A stretch of 6,794 nucleotides of DNA from an uncultured Bacteroidota bacterium (GTDB taxonomy: Bacteria; Bacteroidota; Bacteroidia; Chitinophagales; Chitinophagaceae): assembly GCA_903905685.1 (NCBI GenBank), contig CAIVHI010000106.1:1-6794 (forward strand), read 5' to 3'. Below the pieces are notes generated by a model. That model saw only the letters and a program-made list of their open reading frames with translations, was not told the origin of the DNA and ran no database searches. The position numbers and the translations under genes were made by a program. Positions 1 to 4,844 of this stretch are shown in pieces (positions within the stretch are counted from its first letter, which is position 1; every line of letters begins with the position of its first letter).

Positions 1-567
1 ACCCCCGGTCTTACTCCCGCCATACCCGACATGGCGACTGCCCAAACCATCTTCAACTTCTTTGCCGCAAATTGTTGCGCCAATCCCTCAACCGTAACCA
101 TAGACTATTGCATTTCCTTCCAATATTGCGAAGACGGTTGCTATGCACGCGCCCACAAAATGTGCTACCTGCTCAACAACAAGTACCACTATGCCACGCA
201 AAAAGTATTCAGCTTCGCTTTGGGCTCCGACCGCCTGAGTGTGCATGCCGAAAAATGGGGCGGTTGCTGCGTCACTTGGTGGTATCATGTGGCCCCACTC
301 GTTACCATCAACACGCCAAAGGGACCAAAGGCATATGTGTTCGACCCTGCCATGTTCGACACCCCCGTTCCGCTGGCATCGTGGCTGCACGCCCAAACCA
401 GCCCCACCTGCTCTACGACCCCCAACGTGACGAGTATCAGCATCCAGCCCACATCGGCCTATGCACCCGAGGTTTACGGCCTAACCACTTTGTTTGCCAC
501 TGATCCGTTGTATGCCGACACCGATACCACGATGGTGAACTACCGCTCCTTGCATACCTGCCCCTGA
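1..567 (+). CDS. Secreted protein glutaminase (protein-glutamine deamidase), 5'-truncated by the window edge
   Basis: The reading frame is open from base 1, so the gene starts outside the window; 188 C-terminal residues are visible. Protein glutaminase (EC 3.5.1.44) converts protein-bound glutamine to glutamate plus ammonia. The family has a papain/transglutaminase-like fold with a Cys-His-Asp triad and is made as a secreted pre-pro-enzyme. The segment IPDMAT near the start matches my memory of the mature N-terminus of the Chryseobacterium enzyme (IPDVAT). The motif DGCYARAHKM carries the catalytic Cys (codon 139-141), CCVTWWYHVAPLV the His (286-288) and YVFDPAMF the Asp (343-345). Spacings of 49 and 19 residues are close to the roughly 41 and 20 of the known enzyme. 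The protein is Cys-rich, as expected for an exported disulfide-bonded enzyme. Signal peptide and propeptide, if present, lie outside the window. The next gene starts 4 bases after the stop, so the two are almost certainly cotranscribed. The family call is firm; the natural substrate is unknown. Confidence 0.9.
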   Translation, partial: TPGLTPAIPDMATAQTIFNFFAANCCANPSTVTIDYCISFQYCEDGCYARAHKMCYLLNNKYHYATQKVFSFALGSDRLSVHAEKWGGCCVTWWYHVAPLVTINTPKGPKAYVFDPAMFDTPVPLASWLHAQTSPTCSTTPNVTSISIQPTSAYAPEVYGLTTLFATDPLYADTDTTMVNYRSLHTCP

Positions 568-571
568 TTTG

Positions 572-910
572 ATGCCGAGTTCAACATATTGCCGGGTACT
601 TGCCTGTTCGCTCCTTATGGCGGCAGCAAGTACCCGGCCCGTTTATGGCCAAACTGCCGCCAAAACGCAAAGAATGACCGTGAACGACATTCGGGACGAC
701 AGGCCGTCCGGTGAGTTGTTGGTCACTTTTGGCAAATCGCAACGGTTCTACAAATTGCCGCCCGGCAAATGCCGGCGCCACAACCTGCGCATACTTCGCC
801 AAGCCCTCAAGTCGAGGCAGCCGGTGGATGTGGTATTGATACGGGCAAATTCGGACACGATTGTAGGGGTGCATCGGGTGGGTCGTGTCTTAGGTGCGGC
901 TCAGAAGTAG
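572..910 (+). CDS. Small secreted protein resembling the protein-glutaminase propeptide (candidate trans-acting inhibitor/chaperone)
   Basis: This 112-residue protein starts at ATG 572, four bases after the protein-glutaminase stop; an in-frame TTG at 569 is a less likely start. Residues 1 to about 26 form a signal peptide (Arg at 8, hydrophobic core LACSLLMAAA, probable cleavage near VYG-Q), so it should reach the periplasm or outside, like its neighbour. Residues about 47-100 resemble the propeptide of Chryseobacterium protein glutaminase as I remember it: GELLVTFGKSQRFYKL against GMIKVSFMLTAQFYEI, then RILRQALKSRQPVDVVL against GMLRQAVKNESPVHIFL, with no gap up to the second block's end. 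In the known enzyme this segment is fused upstream of the catalytic domain and covers the active site. Here it is a separate downstream gene with no catalytic domain. I infer a trans-acting inhibitor, immunity protein or folding helper for the enzyme next door. The similarity rests on memory, not a search. The last 10 bases overlap the 3' end of the opposing Fic gene. Confidence 0.75.
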   Translation: MPSSTYCRVLACSLLMAAASTRPVYGQTAAKTQRMTVNDIRDDRPSGELLVTFGKSQRFYKLPPGKCRRHNLRILRQALKSRQPVDVVLIRANSDTIVGVHRVGRVLGAAQK

Positions 911-1949
911 GTGCGCACCGCGAATTCGAACTGGTCGATAAAGATTTTCTTGAAGGCGGTGATGTTGTTTTGCTCGTAAAACAGCAACATGGCTTTTTTG
1001 TAGCCCATCGAATCTACCGTTCTGAACGACAATGGGCAATGGTTGTGGTTCAGGAGTACGGCATTGCTCACGATTCTGGCCGTGCGCTTGTTGCCGTCGT
1101 TGAAGGGTTGGATGTAGGAAAGCAACACCAATACCAACAATGCCTTCTCAAAAACGTTGGTCTTGCCATTCACCAAGTTGCAGGTATCCGCGAGTGCTTC
1201 CCTGATTTGGAATTCGTTTTCGAGCGGCAGGTAGTTCGTGCCCGTAATACCGACCCTCCTCCTCCTGATGTTCCCATCCACCCCAAAATCTTTGATGAGG
1301 ATGCTGTGGATATCTTCGATACCGGCCACCGACAACGGCTCCACATAGCCGGGATGCTCCAAAATGAAATCGAGGGCATACTTGAGGTTGAGCAACATGA
1401 CGGCTTCTTCCAGCGTTTTGCCGTCGGCGGTTTTGCGCTCCTTCAGCAGCCGTTCGGTCTCCAACAGCGAGTAGGTATTCCCCTCTATTCGTGCCGACTT
1501 CCAGCTGAGGTCTATCGCGAGGCGCTCCTCTCCTTGGCATAGTGCATTGGCGACAGCCCGGAGATGTGGTCTGTAAAAGCCGCTTGGAGCGCCTCTAGCC
1601 GTTCAGATTCATCCGGCGTAAATAAGGAAACCGCACCTAAAACGACCGGGATGAGCTCGTGGTCGTACCTCTCTACGATTTTCCGTTCGTCTATTTCCTG
1701 TTGAAAGTAGGCCTCCAAATCTACCTCGTTCAGCAACCTGTAGGCAGGACCGATACGGTACTTGGTGCTGCGGCTTCTACCCGTTGCCGCCACCAATTGT
1801 TCCACCACCAACCGCTCCAGCACCCGTTTCACGGTAGCATAACCCATTCCGGAATGCAACGCCTCCTGTATTTCCTTTGACGACAGCAAAGGCCGGCTAC
1901 CCAGAATATCCAGAATTTCATGCCTGGCGTCGTTCAATGATTTTCCCAT
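901..1949 (-). pseudogene. Winged-helix plus Fic-domain protein, frameshifted by a 5-bp tandem duplication
   Basis: Two overlapping minus-strand frames together make one Fic-family protein. The first (1949 to stop at 1512) encodes an N-terminal winged helix of about 70 residues (HEILDIL ... SSKEIQEAL ... ATVKRVLERLV) and a linker ending PMHYAKER. The second, open from about 1560 to 901, encodes LAIDLSWKSARIEGN and the Fic core. Removing one copy of the AGGAG duplication at 1525-1534 restores a single 347-residue frame reading YAKERLAIDLSWKSARIEGN. SARIEG fits the (S/T)xxxE(G/N) inhibitory-helix motif of autoinhibited Fic proteins. The Fic motif reads QPFNDGNKRTAR (1075-1110), with Gln (codon 1108-1110) where the catalytic His of HxFx(D/E)GN(G/K)R normally sits. 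Fic enzymes usually transfer AMP or other nucleotide moieties to hydroxyl side chains. ATG 1949 is preferred over GTG 1967 because a -7 promoter element overlaps the GTG. The gene is probably inactive here, though the HTH fragment could still be made and bind DNA. Confidence 0.85.
1525..1534 (-). repeat. (AGGAG)2 tandem duplication causing the Fic frameshift
   Basis: On the minus strand the bases from 1534 down to 1525 are two perfect copies of AGGAG. With both copies the upstream frame runs out at a TAG (1512-1514). With one copy the sequence reads GCC AAG GAG CGC CTC GCG ATA, giving AKERLAI and joining both halves of the Fic gene. This is the only change needed to restore the frame. Confidence 0.85.
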
Positions 1950-1966
1950 AGGCCGGTTGTGGCTCA

Positions 1967-1974
1967 CAAAGGTA
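1967..1974 (-). promoter_or_regulatory. Bacteroidota -7 element of the Fic gene
   Basis: The minus strand reads TACCTTTG from 1974 to 1967, a perfect TAnnTTTG. Transcription would begin near 1960, about 11 bases before ATG 1949, which argues against the GTG at 1967 as start. A TTTG at 1990-1987 lies only 12 bases upstream, closer than the usual 17-23 for a -33 element, so the upstream half is uncertain. Confidence 0.5.
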
Positions 1975-1977
1975 TTG

Positions 1978-2013
1978 GTTGCGGCTCAAAATGCGGTCTA
2001 TGGGAGCCGCAAC
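1978..2013. repeat. 10-bp perfect inverted repeat between the membrane-protein gene and the Fic gene
   Basis: GTTGCGGCTC (1978-1987) and GAGCCGCAAC (2004-2013) are perfect reverse complements around a 16-base loop. The element lies about 40 bases after the stop of the minus-strand membrane-protein gene and directly upstream of the Fic -7 element. It could be a terminator hairpin (there is no clear U-tract) or an operator for the winged-helix protein or Panacea-type regulator. Its position over the -33 region favours an operator slightly. Confidence 0.55.
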
Positions 2014-2046
2014 TGAGTTTGAAAGCCTATGGGTGTCGCACTTGAT
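1998..2046 (+). repeat. Imperfect direct repeat beginning CTATGGG
   Basis: CTATGGGAGCCGCAACTGA begins at 1998 and CTATGGGTGTCGCACTTGA begins at 2027, a 29-base offset with about 15 of 19 positions identical. The first copy contains the right arm of the inverted repeat at 2004-2013. Together they make this 87-base spacer unusually structured. The pair may be duplicated protein-binding sites; function unknown. Confidence 0.4.
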
Positions 2047-2054
2047 TTTTCGAA

Positions 2055-2399
2055 TCATCCAAAATCCACATCGCGTTTACCCGGTATGATTGATTTGAAT
2101 GCCGGGTAAACAAATGCGCCGATGCCGCCTTCAACTACGAATTTGTCCGGTTCCGACAACTGTTCTTTGGTAATCCATTGAAATCCTCCCGGTAGCACCA
2201 GCCAAACCGCCCTGCAAAGTAGCAATGCTACGACAATGACGAGAATGGAGATTTTAAATGCCAACCTTCCATAGTGGTCCACATTTTGGTGATGGCGGTT
2301 ATGTTTGCTTCTCAACTTGAATTCCTTCGCTTCCTCCTCCCGCGCCACTGCGTCATCAAGGAGGGAGTACTTTTCCTTTATCGAACCGATATCTGCCAT
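2055..2399 (-). CDS. Small single-pass membrane protein, possible Panacea-partner toxin
   Basis: A 114-residue protein with a charged N-terminal half (about residues 8-45, rich in Glu, Lys, Arg and His, possibly helical) and one strong membrane segment at about 48-70 (core ISILVIVVALLLC). A loop with GGFQWITKEQL follows, then a weaker hydrophobic stretch at 88-100. It starts 22 bases after the stop of the Panacea-domain gene on the same strand, so the two form a likely operon. GGTGAAAG directly before ATG 2399 could serve as a weak ribosome site. Panacea (SocA/DUF4065) antitoxins are known to be paired with many unrelated toxins, including small membrane-damaging ones, so this could be the toxin. 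No toxin family is recognised from the sequence alone. The alternative is a membrane-associated hypothetical protein unrelated to toxicity. Confidence 0.6.
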   Translation of the reverse strand: MADIGSIKEKYSLLDDAVAREEEAKEFKLRSKHNRHHQNVDHYGRLAFKISILVIVVALLLCRAVWLVLPGGFQWITKEQLSEPDKFVVEGGIGAFVYPAFKSIIPGKRDVDFG

Positions 2400-2421
2400 C
2401 TTTCACCAATTGACGAGATAC

Positions 2422-2925
2422 TCAAACCGCATTTGCCTTGGCTGCATAATGTTGCTGAATCAGGTTGTTTGGAATAACGACGTGCTGGTTGTCCTTGCCG
2501 CCGTTTTTGTGCCACGTAATATACCATGGAGTATCGGGTTGGTGAGTCAACGCCGACAGTTGCAACCCGGTATAGCCGCTATACACTTCCCACACCTTGT
2601 CCAAAATCGGTTTTACTTCCTGACTCACCACTTCAGGTATCACCCGTTTCGAGCCATCGCCTGCAAGTATATCGATTGCCAGCGACCGGATAGGTTCAAC
2701 ACCATAATTTTTGAATTTGTGGTAGACTGCGGGACATACAGGCCCGTATTTCCAAGCCTCAACCGCTTCCGACAACAGCGGTTCACCGGTTAGGCCAAGA
2801 TGCCACCCGTGGGCAATGTAGACCAGTTTAACCAACTTCATGGGTGACAATTCTACAGCCGTTTTGAAGGATTCCTTTAAGAAGTAATTTGCTACGCTTA
2901 ATGGTGTTTCCATATATTTTCGCAT
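2422..2925 (-). CDS. Panacea-domain (SocA/DUF4065) protein, probable antitoxin
   Basis: The 167-residue protein (163 if translation starts at the second ATG, 2913, which gives the more family-like start METPLSVANYFL) shows the Panacea pattern through residues about 8-75: SVANYFL, then LSPMKLVKLVYIAHGWHL, then EAWKYGPVCPAVYHKFKNYG. The family includes SocA, a proteolytic adaptor antitoxin in Caulobacter, and the PanA antitoxins, which neutralise very different toxins by direct binding. The domain covers most of the protein; the tail (PWYITWHKNG, NNLIQQHY) is also typical of the family as I recall it. It is cytosolic, with no signal or membrane segment. It is the first gene of a two-gene minus-strand unit with the membrane protein at 2055-2399, an antitoxin-first order. 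Family call strong; the antitoxin role is inferred from family and neighbour. Confidence 0.85.
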   Translation of the reverse strand: MRKYMETPLSVANYFLKESFKTAVELSPMKLVKLVYIAHGWHLGLTGEPLLSEAVEAWKYGPVCPAVYHKFKNYGVEPIRSLAIDILAGDGSKRVIPEVVSQEVKPILDKVWEVYSGYTGLQLSALTHQPDTPWYITWHKNGGKDNQHVVIPNNLIQQHYAAKANAV

Positions 2926-3238
2926 TTAAAAATTCCCAAAAACACTTGGTGAAATTAGTGGAATTTTACTCATATTGTCGCAGGTTGGATAAGATTTTTG
3001 CAGAAAGGACGGGGTAAGAAACCTGGAACATACTGCAAGCGCGCAGAAGGAAATCTGTCGACACACGGCCGAAACTCAAGGCAGGCATGAACGCGCCTTT
3101 GATGTAAAACCTAAGAGTCGGTTGGGAACAATCGCCAAACATTAGGAAGTTACATCAATCTACATCAAGTTTCAGCCGCAAAGAACCGAACGAGACCTCA
3201 AGTATCAAAGCCAAAACCAATGAAAACCCTACACCTAC
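2926..3238. other. 313-base gene-free spacer
   Basis: No convincing coding frame, tRNA or terminator hairpin was seen. It must hold the promoter of the Panacea gene: CAAAAACA at 2937-2944 is a 7/8 match on the minus strand to the -7 consensus, with no clear -33. It also holds the 3' end of the lipoprotein transcript. The one conspicuous structure is a repeated TTGATGTAA-type word at 3099-3168, listed separately. Confidence 0.6.
3099..3168. repeat. Three copies of a TTGATGTA word (one inverted pair, one direct pair)
   Basis: TTGATGTAA at 3099-3107 is the exact reverse complement of TTACATCAA at 3150-3158, 42 bases apart. A third copy, CTACATCAA, lies at 3160-3168, so the last two copies are in direct orientation exactly 10 bases apart, one helical turn. 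That spacing suits cooperative binding of a dimeric regulator. The inverted pair could also form a long-loop stem. Chance occurrence is possible for words this short. Confidence 0.4.
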
Positions 3239-3514
3239 CTACCTCGAATAGCTATTCGTGGAATACCAGCCCTTGGTGCGGCTGCGGTAAGGTGTGGTTC
3301 TGTAGCGATGCCGGGGCTTGTAGTAGTAGCCACCGCCGCCGCGATGCGGATGACGCCAAAAACTGAAGTGGTGGTACGTGTTGTTGTAGTAATGCCACGG
3401 CTTCAAAGAGTAGGAAGCGTGGTGTACCCGGTAGGACCTGTGCGCAGTTCCGCAACCGAAAACAAACACAATCAGCATCAGTACCGACAATAACAGTATT
3501 ACCCTGCGTTTCAT
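3239..3514 (-). CDS. Short His/Tyr/Arg-rich lipoprotein
   Basis: Starting at ATG 3514 gives 91 residues with a classic lipoprotein signal: MKRR, a hydrophobic core (VILLLSVLMLIVFVF) and the lipobox-like VFGC with Cys at 21. The frame extends upstream to another ATG at 3583, but that start would bury the signal sequence, so it is rejected. The mature 71 residues contain 12 Tyr, 9 His and 10 Arg and a GGGG-YYY patch, with almost no acidic residues, so the protein is very basic and probably disordered. Such composition could suit metal binding or contact with anionic surface polymers, but this is inference only. I do not recognise the family. The frame is unlikely to be accidental because signal and lipobox sit exactly at its start. 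Confidence 0.65.
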   Translation of the reverse strand: MKRRVILLLSVLMLIVFVFGCGTAHRSYRVHHASYSLKPWHYYNNTYHHFSFWRHPHRGGGGYYYKPRHRYRTTPYRSRTKGWYSTNSYSR

Positions 3515-3525
3515 AACGCCGCTAA

Positions 3526-3539
3526 GATATAAAAATATC
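3526..3539. repeat. Palindrome GATAT-AAAA-ATATC upstream of the lipoprotein gene
   Basis: A perfect 5-bp inverted repeat around AAAA lies 11 bases before ATG 3514. On the minus strand it contains TATTTTTA (3537-3530), a 7/8 match to the TAnnTTTG -7 element, so it may be the lipoprotein promoter core or an operator over it. Low-complexity AT sequence makes chance plausible. Confidence 0.3.
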
Positions 3540-3652
3540 ATCCCGAAAAAAGCATGTGGCCTTAAAACCGTACCGCTTTTCACACAAAAAAATTTTACAG
3601 TTGTTTAAGGATTTAATTTTTGGTCATTGATTATCGATATTTATAATACCCC

Positions 3653-3660
3653 TACTTTTG
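3653..3660 (+). promoter_or_regulatory. -7 promoter element of the homocysteine methyltransferase gene
   Basis: TACTTTTG is a perfect TAnnTTTG. A TTG at 3627-3629 lies 23 bases upstream, at the edge of the accepted -33 spacing. The element ends only 4 bases before ATG 3665, so transcription should begin at or within a few bases of the start codon. Confidence 0.65.
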
Positions 3661-3664
3661 CATC

Positions 3665-4696
3665 ATGAGCACTATAAACGCATTGAAACAACTGTTGAAC
3701 GACCGTATCCTCATTATAGATGGAGCCATGGGCACCATGATTCAGCGTTATGGTTTGCAGGAGGCCGACTATCGCGGCGAGCGGTTTAAAGATTGGAATT
3801 GCGATGTGAAGGGCAACAACGATTTGTTGTGCCTTACGCGGCCCGACATCATTCGGGAAATACACATGCAGTACCTGAAAGCGGGTGCCAACATTTTGGA
3901 AACCAATACCTTCAATGGTCAGCGCATTTCGTTGGCCGACTATAATATGCAGTCGTTGGCCTACGAGGTAAACGTGGCAGCGGCCCGCGTGGCCAACGAA
4001 GCCATACAACAGTTCTGTGCCGAAACCGGCCAGTCGCCCGCCGACCGCTTCGTGGCCGGCGCTATTGGGCCTATGAACAAAACCCTATCGCTCTCGCCCG
4101 ATGTAAACAATCCCGGCTACCGCTCCGTCACCTTCGATGAGGTGGCCGATGCTTATTACGAGCAGATTGCCGGATTGGTGGACGGCGGCGTATCTATCCT
4201 ATTGATTGAAACCATTTTCGACACCCTCAATGCCAAAGCCGCCATTTATGCGGTTGGCAAATACTTCCGAGAGACCGGCAAGGAGCCTCTGCCCATCATG
4301 ATTTCGGGCACCATCACCGATGCGTCGGGCCGCACGCTTAGCGGACAGACTTTAGAGGCATTCTATACGTCGGTAATGCACGCCGAGCCTTTGAGTATTG
4401 GGTTGAACTGCGCCTTGGGAGCCGCCGAAATGCGTCCCCACGTGGCCGAACTGTCAGACATCTGCTCCTGCTACGTAACCGCCTACCCCAATGCCGGCCT
4501 GCCGAATGCGATGGGTGAATATGACGAGACCCCGCAGCAGATGGCCGAAATCGTGGCCGGTTTTGCCCGCGAAGGCTATGTGAACATGCTGGGCGGCTGC
4601 TGCGGCACCACCCCCGAACACATCAAGGCCATTGCCGATGCCGTTAAAGACTTGAAGCCGAGGCCGTTGCCTGTGGTGGAGGAAACGCTGGCCTAG
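3665..4696 (+). CDS. metH: Homocysteine S-methyltransferase domain of split B12-dependent methionine synthase
   Basis: The 343-residue protein corresponds to the N-terminal homocysteine-binding barrel of MetH, which normally spans about 1200 residues with folate, cobalamin and activation domains. It binds zinc and activates homocysteine for methylation by methylcobalamin, the last step of methionine synthesis; it is cytosolic. DGAMGTM (19-25) starts the barrel. GANILETNTFN (73-83), GAIGPMNKTLS (132-142) and ETIFDTLNAK (182-191) are family signatures. The zinc Cys residues are C249 in LNCALGA and C312/C313 in GGCCGTTPEH, two residues off the E. coli numbering (247, 310, 311). The stop follows the barrel cleanly, so this is a natural domain gene rather than a truncation. 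Split MetH is known in Bacteroidota, commonly with the second half adjacent; here the next gene is a TlpA-like protein, so the folate/B12 half must lie elsewhere. No B12 riboswitch was seen; the leader is almost absent. Confidence 0.93.
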   Translation: MSTINALKQLLNDRILIIDGAMGTMIQRYGLQEADYRGERFKDWNCDVKGNNDLLCLTRPDIIREIHMQYLKAGANILETNTFNGQRISLADYNMQSLAYEVNVAAARVANEAIQQFCAETGQSPADRFVAGAIGPMNKTLSLSPDVNNPGYRSVTFDEVADAYYEQIAGLVDGGVSILLIETIFDTLNAKAAIYAVGKYFRETGKEPLPIMISGTITDASGRTLSGQTLEAFYTSVMHAEPLSIGLNCALGAAEMRPHVAELSDICSCYVTAYPNAGLPNAMGEYDETPQQMAEIVAGFAREGYVNMLGGCCGTTPEHIKAIADAVKDLKPRPLPVVEETLA

Positions 4697-4743
4697 ATGC
4701 GGCGGGACGATTGGCTGCAGCTATAGGATAACATTACCCTGAT

Positions 4744-4763
4744 GCATCTAGGCTCGCCTATGC
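4744..4763 (+). other. Short hairpin downstream of metH
   Basis: GCA-TC-TAGGC-TC-GCCTA-TGC can form an 8-bp stem with a 2-base bulge and a 2-base loop. It has no U-tract and lies directly before the next gene's -7 element, so it may be a weak terminator, an operator or nothing. Confidence 0.3.
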
Positions 4764-4765
4764 AC

Positions 4766-4773
4766 TATATTTG
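4766..4773 (+). promoter_or_regulatory. -7 promoter element of the TlpA-like gene
   Basis: TATATTTG is a perfect TAnnTTTG. No TTG is found at the usual 17-23 bases upstream. It implies transcription from about 4780 with a leader of about 65 bases before ATG 4845, making the gene independent of metH. Confidence 0.55.
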
Positions 4774-4844
4774 CAATAGCAACAAAATATATCATCTTGT
4801 AGCACAACCAACACCGGCAGGTTCCCTACACAATAAGCCCCGCA

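Noticed and set aside
1148..1540. Third minus-strand frame across the Fic region (130 codons)
   Set aside because: The product is an Arg-rich out-of-frame shadow of the Fic frame with no motif.
1512..1540. Programmed ribosomal frameshift joining the two Fic frames
   Set aside because: A -1 shift would be needed, but there is no X-XXY-YYZ slippery run or downstream pseudoknot, and the perfect 5-bp duplication explains the break more simply.
769..1542. Long plus-strand open frame of 257 codons
   Set aside because: It lies antisense to the Fic gene, whose minus-strand frame shows clear Fic motifs; the plus-strand product shows no recognisable domain.
1950..1967. GTG 1967 as start of the winged-helix/Fic gene
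   Set aside because: A perfect -7 element (1967-1974) overlaps it, so the GTG would lie upstream of the transcription start; ATG 1949 fits better.
3515..3583. Upstream ATG 3583 for the small lipoprotein
   Set aside because: It would add 23 residues ahead of a normal lipoprotein signal beginning MKRR.
3600..3664. Cobalamin or SAM riboswitch upstream of metH
   Set aside because: The promoter element ends 4 bases from the ATG and no conserved riboswitch sequence was seen in the AT-rich spacer.
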